Shown: in pieces, positions 37,606-46,929 of the stretch
Layout of the letters: each line of letters starts with the position of its first letter
Position numbering within the stretch: the first letter of the stretch is position 1
NCBI GenBank assembly: GCA_018241785.1
Contig: JAFEDF010000236.1
Coordinates: 1-64,000 of the forward strand
From: Pseudomonadota bacterium
GTDB lineage: Bacteria; Pseudomonadota; Gammaproteobacteria; Burkholderiales; Casimicrobiaceae
Direction of reading: 5' to 3'
Length of the DNA: 64,000 bases
Notes under the pieces: generated by a model
What the model was told of the DNA's origin: nothing
The model's database searches: none
Seen by the model: the letters and a program-made list of their open reading frames with translations, nothing else
Made by a program: the position numbers and the translations under genes

Positions 37606-39045
37606 ATGGACACGCGAAACACCGCCTTCAACTGGATCGTCGATCTCTTCGAGCTCGGCTTGCGCACCGCCTCCGCCGCCCATCCGCAACGGGCGTTGCA
37701 GGACATCCTCGGGCACATCGTGCACGGCCTCGACGCGCAAAGCGGATCGATCGCGCTCGCCGTCGACGACAGCGGCGAGCAACTCGAGCTCGCGGCCGGA
37801 ACGGAGCTGCCCCCCGGCTGGGTGGGCACGCCGCTGCCACGGGGGATGGGCCTCTACGGGCACGTCGTCGCGACCGGACAGGCCCTGCTCGCCAACGGCG
37901 ACGCCGCCGAAACCGGCCTGCCCCCGCGCAATGCCGACGAAGCCGGCGCGTCGCCGCGCTCGGCCATGTGCTGGCCGCTCGCCGCGGGCGGGCGGATCAT
38001 CGGGGCGCTCGCCGTCACCCGGACCGCCGAGCGCCCGCGGTTCACCGTGCAGGATCTCGACCGCGGTCAGCCGCTGACGCGGCTGGTCGGGCTCGTCGTC
38101 GCGAATCACCGCATGCACGTCGCGCGCGAGAGCCGCATCGTCGAGCTGTCGACGCTGAACGCGACGATGAAGCGGCTAAACGAGCTCCTCGAGGACGCGC
38201 AGACGCAGGTCGTGCAATCGCATCACCTCGCGTCGATCGGCCAGCTCTCGGAGGGCGTCGCACACGAGATCAACCGGCCGCTCGACCTCGTGCAGTCGAA
38301 CCTCGCGTCCCTCGAAGCGTATCTCGCGCGGATCCTGTCGCTCGTCAACGCCTATGCGCAGATCGACGCCGCCGCCGAGGGACCGGGAGCGGCGGCTTTC
38401 GCCCGCGCCCGCCAGCTTCGCGACGGCGTCGACCTCGCGATCCTCGGTGACGACATCGACTGCCTGATGGACGAGTCGCGCGAAGGCCTGCTGCGCGTCA
38501 AGCGCATCGTGCAGGACCTGCGGCAGGTCTCGCCCGACGCACCCGACGACGTGTGGGAATCGATCGACCTGCATCGCGCGCTCGACCGTTCGCTCGATGC
38601 CGTTCGCGGCGACATCAAGTACAAGGCGACCGTCGTGCGCAAGTACGGAGTGGTGCCGGCGATCGACTGCCTGCCCGCGCGGCTTTCGCAGGTCTTCGTC
38701 AATCTCATCGCGAACGCCGGCCAGTCGATCGAGGGCCGCGGCACGATCACGATCACGACCGGCACGACCGGCGCCGACGCTTGGGTGAGGATCGACGACA
38801 CGGGCTGCGGCATCCGGCCGGGAAACCTCGCACGAATCTTCGAGCCGTTCTTCACGACTCGGCCGGCGGGGCAGGGCGCCGGGCTCGGGCTGTCGATCGC
38901 CAACTCGATCACGCGCAGGCACGGCGGGCGCATCGACGTCGAGAGCGACGTCGGACGCGGCAGCCGTTTCACCGTGTGGCTGCCGCTGCGCGCTGCCGAA
39001 CCCGCGGTTGCCGCGCCAGCACTCGCGACGGCGACCGTCGAATAG
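37606..39045 (+). CDS. GAF-domain sensor histidine kinase
   Basis: 479 residues with no membrane segment, so a cytoplasmic sensor. A GAF-like domain covers about 20-170 (LQDILGHIVHGLDAQSGSIAL, GLYGHVVATGQ, AMCWPLAAGGRIIGALAV). A short coiled coil leads to the dimerisation helix with His220 in GVAHEINRPLDLVQ. The ATPase domain has an N-box (LSQVFVNLIANAGQSI), G1 IDDTGCGI, F-box IFEPFFTT and G2 GLGLSIANSI. The residue after HEIN, nearly always Asn in this subgroup, is Arg224 here. No response-regulator gene is adjacent. It may be transcribed from the upstream sigma-54 promoter. Confidence 0.9.
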   Translation: MDTRNTAFNWIVDLFELGLRTASAAHPQRALQDILGHIVHGLDAQSGSIALAVDDSGEQLELAAGTELPPGWVGTPLPRGMGLYGHVVATGQALLANGDAAETGLPPRNADEAGASPRSAMCWPLAAGGRIIGALAVTRTAERPRFTVQDLDRGQPLTRLVGLVVANHRMHVARESRIVELSTLNATMKRLNELLEDAQTQVVQSHHLASIGQLSEGVAHEINRPLDLVQSNLASLEAYLARILSLVNAYAQIDAAAEGPGAAAFARARQLRDGVDLAILGDDIDCLMDESREGLLRVKRIVQDLRQVSPDAPDDVWESIDLHRALDRSLDAVRGDIKYKATVVRKYGVVPAIDCLPARLSQVFVNLIANAGQSIEGRGTITITTGTTGADAWVRIDDTGCGIRPGNLARIFEPFFTTRPAGQGAGLGLSIANSITRRHGGRIDVESDVGRGSRFTVWLPLRAAEPAVAAPALATATVE

Positions 39046-39214
39046 GCGCCCGCCCGCGATCGGCTGCCGCGCGCGGGTGTCCGCCGCGCATTCGGCCCGT
39101 GCGCCGCCGCCGGTTGCGACCGCGAGGTCCGCGGGTTTAGCATCCGGGGCAGTGCGCCGCCCCGCGTGGCTCGACCGCGGTCGCTGGCGCGTCTTCGACG
39201 ATCGCATCGCCTCC

Positions 39215-41572
39215 ATGCCTACGGTCATGCCTGCTCGATGGACGTTGCCCGCTGCAGCGCGGCGTCCAAAGGCTGCGGTTGCGGCCTTCGCAATCGCGCT
39301 CGCCTCGCTCGCGCCCGTCGCGCCCGTCGCGCCCGTCGCCATCGCGGACGACACCGGGGCGACGGTCGACCTCGGGACCGTCACCGTCACCGCACGGCGC
39401 CGCGACGAAACGATCATGAACGCGCCGGTCGCCGTCACCGTGCAGACGGGCGACCAGCTGCAGGACCAGAACGCGGTCCTCTTCGGCGACGTCGGGCGCG
39501 AGGTCCCGAACGTGCGGATGACGCAGTCGCCGACCTCGGTCTCGGCGCTCGACGTGACGATCCGCGGGCAGAGCGCGATCCGCTCGGCGATCGCCTACGA
39601 CCCGGCGGTGGGGATCTACGTCGACGGCGTCTACGTTGCCAACGGCCAGGCGGCGATGAACACGCTGCTCGACATCGACAAGGTCGAGATCATTCGCGGT
39701 GCGCAGGGCACGCTGTTCGGCCGCGACAACACCGGCGGCTCGATCCTGTTCACCACGCGGCGCCCCGAGATCGGCCGCTGGAGCTCGGAGGCCGCCGTCG
39801 ACGGCGGCAGCGACAGCCTGTTCATGGGGCGGGCGATTGCGAACGTCCCGCTCGGCGACACCGCGGCCTTGCGCGTCGCCTACCAGGACAACGAGCGCGA
39901 CGGCTACGGCTCGAGCCTCGCGAGCGGCCAGGACGATTTCGGCAACCAGCATCGCTACCAGGGCCGCGTCTCGGCGCTCTGGCGCCCGCGCGCGGGCACC
40001 GAGGCCTTCTGGAGCTACGAGCACTTCGAAGCCGACGAGGTCGGCGCTCTGCTGCACCCGCTGCACGGCCCGGGCGCCGGCACCATCGTCGCGCAGTTCG
40101 GCGACGCGATCCCGCTCTTTCCGGGCCTCCCTCCCGTCGTGTTCCCGTCGAGCTTCCACCAGACCGATGCGGACCTCGCCGCGCACGACCGCACGCATCT
40201 CGACGCGACGCAGCTCACGCTGACGCAGGACCTCGGATCGGCGACGCACGCGAAGCTGATCCTCGGCTACCGGCACCTCTACAACGACACCGCCATCGAC
40301 GTCGACGCGACGTCGCTCCCGTTCGCCAATACGCTGCTGCAGAACTCGTCCAGCCAGAAGAGCGCCGAGCTGCAGCTGAACGGCAGCATGCTCGACCGCA
40401 AGCTCGACTGGGTCGGCGGCCTCTACTGGTTCCGCGACGACGGCAGCGCGCCGTCGCAGATCCCGGCGCAGTCGCCTGCCTACCAGGCGTTCTTCGCGGC
40501 GACGGGCGGGCCGGTCGTGCCCTATCCGGTGATCGAGAGCAATTCGCTCGAGAACCTGTCCACGGCGGGCTACCTGCACGGCGAGTATCACCTGACCGAT
40601 CGCTGGTCGGTGGCGGCGGGTGTACGGCGTACGGAGGATACGAGGAAATTGAGCGAGAACTCGTACGCCGCGACCCCGCTCGGGCAGTCGTGCACGATCA
40701 TCGACGCAACGACGGGCGCCCCCGCGAACAACGGCGGACCGTGCCCGCCGATCGACAAGAGTGTCGGCTTCTCGTACTGGTCGTGGGAGTTCTCGTCGCG
40801 CTACCGGCTGACCCACGAGGCCAACGTGTACTTCCGCTCGGGCCGCGCCCAGCGCTCCGGCGGCTGGAACGTTCCCCTGAGCACGCTGCAGGACCAGCCG
40901 TTCCGGCCGGAGCAGTTGACCGACTACGAGCTCGGCATCAAGACCGACCTCCTCGGCGGCGCGCTCGCAATCAACGCCGACGTCTTCTACGGCGATTACG
41001 ACGACATGCAGCGGCTGCTGCCTCAGCTCGTCGGGGGTACGCCGACCACGTTCGTGATCAACGCCGGCAAGGCGCGCGTCAGCGGCGCCGAGCTCGAGGC
41101 CGACATGGACTTCGCGCAGGGCTGGTCGATGCGCGCGGCGCTCGGCTGGACCGACGCCCGCTACCGCCAGTTCGAGTACACCCCCGGACCGGGCCTGCCG
41201 CCGATCGACCTCGCGGGCAACGAATTCAACCAGACCCCGCGTCTCAATGCAGCGCTCGGCGTCGGCTACGCGAGATTGCTGCCGCACGGGTCGCTGCGCC
41301 TCCACGCCGACTACGCGTGGCAGGACACCGTGCAGTTCAACGTGATCAACGATTTCAACAAGCAGGGGGCCTACGGCACCCTCAATGCACGGGCGACCTA
41401 TGCGGCGCCGGGCGATGTCTGGGAGCTCGCGCTCTTCGGCACCAACCTGACCGATCGCCAATACGCGATCACCGGAGGCACGGTGGCGCCGAACGCGATG
41501 GCGTGGCAGATTCCCGGTCCGCCTCGCGAGTACGGGGTCGAGTTCACCTACCGGTTCGGCCGCGCGGGCTGA
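39215..41572 (+). CDS. TonB-dependent outer-membrane receptor
   Basis: 785 residues. An N-terminal signal segment includes three exact copies of the 9-bp unit coding APV (39311-39337). The plug domain begins LGTVTVTARRRDETIMNAPVAV and has the typical VEIIRGAQGTLFGRDNTGGSILFTT split over its end. The barrel closes with ...REYGVEFTYRFGRAG, a few residues past the usual terminal aromatic. Receptors with this plug pattern take up siderophores, cobalamin or large organic ligands; the ligand here is unknown. ATG 39215 is preferred; ATG 39227 is possible. Confidence 0.9.
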   Translation: MPTVMPARWTLPAAARRPKAAVAAFAIALASLAPVAPVAPVAIADDTGATVDLGTVTVTARRRDETIMNAPVAVTVQTGDQLQDQNAVLFGDVGREVPNVRMTQSPTSVSALDVTIRGQSAIRSAIAYDPAVGIYVDGVYVANGQAAMNTLLDIDKVEIIRGAQGTLFGRDNTGGSILFTTRRPEIGRWSSEAAVDGGSDSLFMGRAIANVPLGDTAALRVAYQDNERDGYGSSLASGQDDFGNQHRYQGRVSALWRPRAGTEAFWSYEHFEADEVGALLHPLHGPGAGTIVAQFGDAIPLFPGLPPVVFPSSFHQTDADLAAHDRTHLDATQLTLTQDLGSATHAKLILGYRHLYNDTAIDVDATSLPFANTLLQNSSSQKSAELQLNGSMLDRKLDWVGGLYWFRDDGSAPSQIPAQSPAYQAFFAATGGPVVPYPVIESNSLENLSTAGYLHGEYHLTDRWSVAAGVRRTEDTRKLSENSYAATPLGQSCTIIDATTGAPANNGGPCPPIDKSVGFSYWSWEFSSRYRLTHEANVYFRSGRAQRSGGWNVPLSTLQDQPFRPEQLTDYELGIKTDLLGGALAINADVFYGDYDDMQRLLPQLVGGTPTTFVINAGKARVSGAELEADMDFAQGWSMRAALGWTDARYRQFEYTPGPGLPPIDLAGNEFNQTPRLNAALGVGYARLLPHGSLRLHADYAWQDTVQFNVINDFNKQGAYGTLNARATYAAPGDVWELALFGTNLTDRQYAITGGTVAPNAMAWQIPGPPREYGVEFTYRFGRAG

Positions 41573-41582
41573 GCCCGCCGCC

Positions 41583-42839
41583 GTGGATCGCCGCAGCGAC
41601 CGCGGGTACGGCTGGCGGGCGGCGGGTTTCGTCCTCGGCTGCGCGATGCTGTCGGCGTCGGCCGCGACGCCGGCCGCGGCGGCGAGCGCCGCGCCACCCG
41701 ACCGCCCGACGTTCATCCCGATTCCCGAGATCGACACCGCGCCCGACAGCGGGGTGACGCTCGGGCTCATCCCGGTGGTGCTGTCGAACAACGATCGCGG
41801 CGAGATCGACCGCATCCTCGCCCCCGACGTCATCCACAGCCAGTATTTCGGCTGGGGCGCGAGCTGGCGCACCTTCCGTTACCCCTCGGCCGATCGCAGG
41901 TGGTCGTTCTACGCGAGCGCGAAGCAGCGCGTCGAGAGCGGCGTCGACGCCGAGTACGACGCCGGGCTGCTGCGCACGAGCGACTGGTCGTGGAGCGCGC
42001 ACGCCGTCTACGACCGCAGCGGCACCGGGCGTTTCTACGGGCTCGGCAACGACTCCCGCCTCGCCGGCGAGGCCACTTTCATCGATCGCCAGTTCGGCGC
42101 CGAGCTCACCGCCGCGCGCAACTTCACGCACGAGCTGCAGCTCGCGTGGACCGCGCACGCGGTCGACGCCGAGGTCGGCGGGCGGGCGCTCGATTTTCTG
42201 CCTGCGATCGACACCGTCTACCCGGCGCAGCCGGGAGTCGGCCGGGTGCGCGAGCTGCAGCAGCGCGTCGTGCTGACCTGGGACACGCGCGATTCCGACG
42301 TCGTGCCGCGCCGCGGCGAGCGGTGGGCCGCGTTCGCGGGCTTCGCGCCGGCAGGAATCGGCAGCGGCAACGGTTACTCGTTCGTCGGCGTCGACCTCAC
42401 CGGCCTGCGGCCGCTCGGTCCCGCGGCGACGCTCGTCGGGCACGCGGCCGTGCGCTACATGCCGTCCTATGCGAAGGCGCCGTTCTGGGACCTGTCGAGC
42501 CTCGGTGGCGACCGCAGCGTCACCGGCGGAGCGCAACCGCTGCGGGCGTATGGCGAAGGTCGCTTCGTCGACCGCAACAGCTTCGAGGCGAGCGTCGAGG
42601 CGCGCTTCGACGTCAGGAGCCTGCACCTCTTCGGTACCGAATTGACGCTCGAGCTTGCGCCGTTCGTCGACTCGGGCAAGGTCTTCACGGCGATGTCGGC
42701 CGATCCGCTCACCCACCTCCATACCGCGGGGGGAATCGGCTTTCGCCTCGTCGCGAGCCCGTTCGTCGTCGGCTACGTCGACGTCGGCTTCGGACGCGAG
42801 AAGGCGGCGGTGTTCAGCGGGATCGACTATCCGTTCTGA
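41583..42839 (+). CDS. BamA/TamA-type surface-antigen outer-membrane protein
   Basis: 418 residues from GTG 41583. A signal peptide (about 1-37, ending AAASA) precedes a predicted 16-strand barrel lacking POTRA domains. Strand-like patterns alternate throughout, and the C-terminus ends VFSGIDYPF with the terminal Phe used by the Bam machinery. It shares the surface-antigen pattern RAYGEGRFVDRNSFEASVEARF. It starts 10 bp after the TonB-receptor gene, so the two are probably co-transcribed and may work on the same ligand. Confidence 0.85.
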   Translation: MDRRSDRGYGWRAAGFVLGCAMLSASAATPAAAASAAPPDRPTFIPIPEIDTAPDSGVTLGLIPVVLSNNDRGEIDRILAPDVIHSQYFGWGASWRTFRYPSADRRWSFYASAKQRVESGVDAEYDAGLLRTSDWSWSAHAVYDRSGTGRFYGLGNDSRLAGEATFIDRQFGAELTAARNFTHELQLAWTAHAVDAEVGGRALDFLPAIDTVYPAQPGVGRVRELQQRVVLTWDTRDSDVVPRRGERWAAFAGFAPAGIGSGNGYSFVGVDLTGLRPLGPAATLVGHAAVRYMPSYAKAPFWDLSSLGGDRSVTGGAQPLRAYGEGRFVDRNSFEASVEARFDVRSLHLFGTELTLELAPFVDSGKVFTAMSADPLTHLHTAGGIGFRLVASPFVVGYVDVGFGREKAAVFSGIDYPF

Positions 42840-42840
42840 A

Positions 42841-42916
42841 TGGTGCCGGTGGAAGGAGTCGAACCCTCGACCTTCGCATTACGAATGCGCTGCTCTACCA
42901 ACTGAGCTACACCGGC
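42841..42916 (-). tRNA. tRNA-Thr (anticodon CGU)
   Basis: 76 nt with encoded CCA. Read on the minus strand it begins GCCGGTGTAGCTCAGTTGG and has D-arm, T-arm GGTTCGACTCC and acceptor stem pairing GCCGGTG/CACCGGC. The anticodon loop TTCGTAA gives CGT, reading ACG codons. The top pair of the anticodon stem is a mismatch. Confidence 0.95.
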
Positions 42917-42928
42917 GTGCCGGCGCGC

Positions 42929-42934
42929 ATTATA
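42929..42934 (-). promoter_or_regulatory. -10 box for tRNA-Thr
   Basis: TATAAT on the minus strand, 12 bp upstream of the mature tRNA 5' end. No good -35 hexamer is visible. Confidence 0.5.
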
Positions 42935-43005
42935 TAGCGTTCGCACCTCCGGCCGGACGCCGCGGCCGCGCTTCCCCGCGCGGGGTCGGATGCTCGCGCG
43001 CTCGT

Positions 43006-43680
43006 CTATCCGGCGTGCGCGCGCAGGAGCAGCGCCGAGACGCCGTTCCAGACGATCTGCACGCCGATGCAGAGGAGGATGAACGCCGACATGCGCACGA
43101 GGACCACGGTGCCGGTGGGCCCGAGGCGGCGCAGGATCGGCTGCGCGTAGCGGTAGGACACGAACACCGTGATGCACACGACGACGATGCCGACCGTGTG
43201 GGCGAGCGAATAGATGATGAGCGAGCGCATCCCCTCGGCATGGTTGGCACCGAGTGTGATCGCGACCGAGATCGAGCCCGGACCGACGGTCAGCGGCATC
43301 GTCAGCGGGTAGAACGCGCGGACCTCGAGGTCGGTCCGCGTCAGCGCCTGCACCGCGTCGCGCACCGATGGCGGCGGCTGGTCGGGCTGATTGAGGAGCG
43401 CCCACGCCATCGAGGACACGACGACGCCGCCGGCAATCTGCACGATGGGCACCGACAATCCGAAGAAGTCGAGCACGTAGGCGCCGATCAGCAGCGACGC
43501 GAGCAGGAGCAGGAACGAGTTGACCGCGACGCGGCGCGCGAGGTCGGCGTGCTGGCCGGCGTCGAGGTCGATCGTCTTCGCGAGATAGACGGGGGCGCTG
43601 CCGAGCGGGTTGACGATCGGCAGCAGCGCTGCGACCGCGAGCAGCAGCGCTTCGACGAATTGGCGCAGATCGGCGGTCAC
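43006..43680 (-). CDS. MarC-family integral membrane protein
   Basis: 224 residues, six predicted membrane helices. The family strings LLPIVNPLGSAPVYLAKT near the N-terminus, IAGGVVVSSMAWALLN, and FYPLTMPLTVGPGSISVAITLGA are all present. The function of MarC/YchE/YhgN proteins is not settled. GTG at 43680 gives the usual family N-terminus (VTADLRQFVEALLLAVAALLP). Confidence 0.92.
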   Translation of the reverse strand: MTADLRQFVEALLLAVAALLPIVNPLGSAPVYLAKTIDLDAGQHADLARRVAVNSFLLLLASLLIGAYVLDFFGLSVPIVQIAGGVVVSSMAWALLNQPDQPPPSVRDAVQALTRTDLEVRAFYPLTMPLTVGPGSISVAITLGANHAEGMRSLIIYSLAHTVGIVVVCITVFVSYRYAQPILRRLGPTGTVVLVRMSAFILLCIGVQIVWNGVSALLLRAHAG

Positions 43681-43779
43681 GGCGACGTCGGGTGAGCGGG
43701 GTCGCGCATTCTGGCACACGCCGCCCGCACCCCGGCGGGGCCGGTGCGCCGCACGGCGGCGCAGACTACAATCGCGCTG

Positions 43780-44586
43780 TTGACCTCGACTCGTCCCCTG
43801 TGCGGCTTCCATGCGGTGACGGCGCGCCTGCGCCGGCGCGCCGCCGGAGTGGAGGCACTCTACGTCGATGCGTCGCGGCGCGACCCGCGCATGCGCGAGA
43901 TCGTTTCGCGCGCGTCGGGTGCCGGCGTGGCGGTGCACCGCGTCGACGCCAGCCGCATCGACGCGCTCGCGGGCGGCGTCACGCACCAGGGTGTCGTGGC
44001 CCTGGTCGGCCTGGGCGAGCCGCCCGCGACTCTCGACGAGATCCTTGCCGGGCTCGCCGAGCCCGCGCTGCTGCTGGTCCTCGACGGCGTCACCGATCCG
44101 CACAACCTCGGCGCCTGTTTGCGCAGCGCCGACGCGTTCGGCGCACAGGCGGTCATCGTTCCGCGCGACCGGGCGGCCGGGATCACCGCGGCCGTCGCAA
44201 GGGCCGCGAGCGGCGCTGCGGAAACGGTCCCGCTCGTCGCGGTGACCAACCTCGTGCGCACCCTGCGCGAGCTGAAGGAGCAGGGGGTGTGGGTGCTCGG
44301 TGCCGACCGCGACGGCGAGACGCTCGTCGACGCCGATCTGTCCGGGCCGATCGCCTGGGTGCTCGGCGCCGAGGGGTCGGGATTGCGCAGGCTGACGCGC
44401 GAGACCTGCGATCGCCTCGTCGGCATTCCGACGATGGGGACCGTCGAAAGCGTCAACGTATCGGTCGCAGCCGGCATTTGCCTCTACGCAACGCGCGCGG
44501 TCCGGCTTCGCGCCGCGGGTGCCGCGGGTGCCGCCGAGGCGGCGGCGGGAGCGCGGCCACAGCGTGCTACGCTTGCGCCGTCATGA
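43780..44586 (+). CDS. rlmB: 23S rRNA 2'-O-ribose methyltransferase RlmB
   Basis: SpoU/TrmH-superfamily enzyme, about 268 residues, methylating a guanosine in the 23S peptidyl-transferase loop (G2251 in E. coli). The N-terminal substrate-recognition domain starts CGFHAVTARLRRR. The knotted catalytic domain has motif 1 DGVTDPHNLGACLRSADAFG, motif 2 WVLGAEGSGLRRLT and motif 3 VESVNVSVAAGICLY. The start is uncertain: TTG 43780 fits the family, and the frame is open to 43744. A tail of alanine repeats (AAGAAGAAEAAAGA) follows the fold. Its stop overlaps the next ATG (ATGA). Confidence 0.92.
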   Translation: MTSTRPLCGFHAVTARLRRRAAGVEALYVDASRRDPRMREIVSRASGAGVAVHRVDASRIDALAGGVTHQGVVALVGLGEPPATLDEILAGLAEPALLLVLDGVTDPHNLGACLRSADAFGAQAVIVPRDRAAGITAAVARAASGAAETVPLVAVTNLVRTLRELKEQGVWVLGADRDGETLVDADLSGPIAWVLGAEGSGLRRLTRETCDRLVGIPTMGTVESVNVSVAAGICLYATRAVRLRAAGAAGAAEAAAGARPQRATLAPS

Positions 44587-45785
44587 CGAGCGGCTCCCCG
44601 GTCCAGCAGGTCGCGCGCTTCAGCGACAGCCTCATCCAGGTCCGGCGCGACCTCCACATGCATCCCGAGCTCGGCTTCGAGGAGCATCGCACCGCGCGGC
44701 TCGTCTGCGATTTCCTTGCCGCGCACGGCATCGAGCACCACGCCGGCATCGGCAGGACCGGAGTCGTGGCGGTGATTCCTGGCCGCAGCGATCGCTCGGG
44801 AAGGCGGACGGGCCTGCGCGCGGACATGGACGCGCTGCCGCTGCAGGAGGAGACCGGTGCGGCATGGCAGTCGCGCTACGACGGGCGCATGCACGGCTGC
44901 GGCCACGACGGGCACACGACGATGCTGCTCGGTGCCGCGCGCTACCTGCAGGAAACGCGCGCGTTCGACGGCGTCGCCTACCTGATCTTCCAGCCCGGCG
45001 AGGAGGGCTACGCCGGCGCCAAGGCGATGATCGACGACGGCCTCTTCGTGCGCTTTCCGGCCGAGCGCGTGTTCGCGCTCCACAACTGGCCGGCGCTCCC
45101 CGCGGGGAAGATCGGCATCACGCCCGGGCCGGCGATGGCTGCTGCAGACCGCATCGAGATCGTCATCGACGGCCGTGGCGGCCACGGCGCGCATCCGCAC
45201 ATCGCCGTCGATCCCGTGCTCGTTGCCGGGCACATCATCACGGCTGTGCAGTCGATCGTCAGCCGCAACGTGAGCCCGATCGACACGGCAGTGGTCAGCC
45301 TGTGCGCGATGCAGTCGGGCAACCCGGGCGCGTTCAGCGTGATTCCCGCGCACGCGAAGCTCGTCGGCACCGTGCGCACCTTCCGCCCGGCGACGCAGGA
45401 CACGATCGAGCACAGGCTTCGTGAGCTCGTTGCGTCGATCGCCGCCGCATTCGGCGCAAGCGCGGGCGTCAACTACGAACGTGTCTACCCGCCGACCATC
45501 AACCACGACGCCGAAACGAGCTTCGCCGGCGACGTCGCGGAAGAACTGGTCGGCAGCGCGAACGTCGTGCGCAACCTCGACCCGTCGATGGGCGCCGAGG
45601 ACTTCGCCTTCCTGCTGCAGGCGAGGCCCGGCGCGTTCGCGCGGCTGGGGCAGGGCGGCGCCGAGCGCGGCTGTTTCCTGCACAGCAGCCGCTACGACTT
45701 CAACGACGACGTGATCGCCCTCGGCGCCGGTTATCTCGCGGCGCTCGCCGAGCGCTCGATGCCCATCGAAGCCGGCACGCGATGA
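44583..45785 (+). CDS. M20-family amidohydrolase (hippurate hydrolase-like)
   Basis: 400 residues. Metal-site motifs: RRDLHMHPELGFEE at the start, RADMDALPLQEETG, MHGCGHDGHTTMLLG, FQPGEEGYAGAKAMI with the catalytic Glu, and GAEDFAFLLQARPG with the last metal ligand region. A lid domain (GRGGHGAHPH) lies between. The family removes N-acyl groups from amino acids in the cytosol; the substrate cannot be fixed from sequence. It overlaps rlmB upstream and the DUF2817 gene downstream, forming a translationally coupled trio. Confidence 0.93.
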   Translation: MTSGSPVQQVARFSDSLIQVRRDLHMHPELGFEEHRTARLVCDFLAAHGIEHHAGIGRTGVVAVIPGRSDRSGRRTGLRADMDALPLQEETGAAWQSRYDGRMHGCGHDGHTTMLLGAARYLQETRAFDGVAYLIFQPGEEGYAGAKAMIDDGLFVRFPAERVFALHNWPALPAGKIGITPGPAMAAADRIEIVIDGRGGHGAHPHIAVDPVLVAGHIITAVQSIVSRNVSPIDTAVVSLCAMQSGNPGAFSVIPAHAKLVGTVRTFRPATQDTIEHRLRELVASIAAAFGASAGVNYERVYPPTINHDAETSFAGDVAEELVGSANVVRNLDPSMGAEDFAFLLQARPGAFARLGQGGAERGCFLHSSRYDFNDDVIALGAGYLAALAERSMPIEAGTR

Positions 45786-46870
45786 CGCCGATCGGCGACG
45801 CCTTTGCCGCCACCTATGCGGCCGCGCGCGCGAAGTTCCTCGCCGCGGTTGCGCAGCGCGGACTCGCCGCCGAGCACCACGTCAACGCCGCCGTCCGCGG
45901 GGCCGAGGGCGAGGAACTCGCGTCGGATACCGCGCTCCTCGGCCCGGCGGACGTGCCGGCACTCGTCGTCGTCACGTCGGCGATGCATGGCGTCGAGGGT
46001 TTCTGCGGCTCGGGCTGCCAGGTCGCGCTGCTCGGCGACGAAGCGTTCGTTGCGGCAGCGCAACGAAGCGGCGTCGCAGTGCTGTTCCACCATGCAGTCA
46101 ATCCGTGGGGGTTTTCGTGGCTGCGGCGGACCAACGAGAACAACGTCGACCTCAATCGCAATTTCCGGACCTTCGCGGTGCCGTCGGCCGGCGATGCCGC
46201 CTACGCTGCGATCCACGCGCTGATGGTTCCCGACGCATGGCCGCCGACGGCGGAGAACCGCAGGGCACTCGCCGCGCTCGTCGCCGCGCGCGGGCGCCCG
46301 GCAGTGCAGGCGGCGGTCAGCAGCGGGCAGGGCGTGCATCCGGACGGGCTCTTCTACACCGGGAAATCGCCCGAATGGAGCAACCGCGTGCTGCGCGACG
46401 TGCTCAGCCGGCACGGGAGCCGCAGGCGACGCCTCGCCTGGATCGACATCCACACCGGCCTCGGGGCGTGGGGTCACGGCGAGAAGATCTTCTGCGGTCC
46501 CGACGATGCGGCGATGATCGCCCGCACCCGGGCATGCTTTGGTGCCGACGTCACCTCGTACTACGACGGTTCGTCGGCGTCGGCCGAGCTCTCCGGCGTC
46601 GCGTGGCAGGCGGCGCTCGACGAGTGCCCCGCGGCCGAATTTACCGGCATCGGGCTCGAGTACGGTACCGTGCCCTTCGAGGAGACGCTCGGCGCGCTGC
46701 GGGCCGACCAGTGGCTCGCCAACCATCCCGACGCGGAACGTGCCACGCGCGAATCGATCAAAGCCGCGATGCGCCGGGCATTCCACGACGATGGCGAAGC
46801 GTGGCAGGCGATGGTGTACGGTCAGGCACGGGTGGCCGCGCTGCAGGCCGTGCGCGCGCTCGCCGACTGA
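45782..46870 (+). CDS. DUF2817 / M14-like carboxypeptidase-fold protein
   Basis: 362 residues. Zinc-carboxypeptidase-type signatures: HGVEGFCGSG near residue 69, VNPWGFSWLRRTNENNVDLNRNF, and WIDIHTGLG with the third metal ligand. The late GIGLEYGTVPFEETLGAL carries the probable catalytic Glu. These proteins are predicted peptidases or deacylases; no characterised substrate is known to me. The ATG overlaps the amidohydrolase stop by 4 bp, which suggests the two act on related amides. Confidence 0.88.
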   Translation: MTPIGDAFAATYAAARAKFLAAVAQRGLAAEHHVNAAVRGAEGEELASDTALLGPADVPALVVVTSAMHGVEGFCGSGCQVALLGDEAFVAAAQRSGVAVLFHHAVNPWGFSWLRRTNENNVDLNRNFRTFAVPSAGDAAYAAIHALMVPDAWPPTAENRRALAALVAARGRPAVQAAVSSGQGVHPDGLFYTGKSPEWSNRVLRDVLSRHGSRRRRLAWIDIHTGLGAWGHGEKIFCGPDDAAMIARTRACFGADVTSYYDGSSASAELSGVAWQAALDECPAAEFTGIGLEYGTVPFEETLGALRADQWLANHPDAERATRESIKAAMRRAFHDDGEAWQAMVYGQARVAALQAVRALAD

Positions 46871-46929
46871 GGCATCGGGCCGCCGTCGCCGTGCGCGCAT
46901 AATCGCGAACCGATCGACCGGAGGTGCCG

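Noticed and set aside
39311-39337. Three exact 9-bp repeats in the TonB-receptor signal region
   Set aside because: Too short and too simple (coding APV three times) to call a regulatory or phase-variable repeat, and the unit length keeps the frame.
39137-41872. A 911-residue minus-strand frame opposite the TonB receptor gene
   Set aside because: Composition is Arg/Ala/Val/Asp-rich and no family pattern is visible, while the plus strand encodes a full receptor.
42974-42985. Perfect 12-bp palindrome CCCCGCGCGGGG downstream of marC
   Set aside because: In such GC-rich DNA this can arise by chance, and there is no T-run for a terminator.
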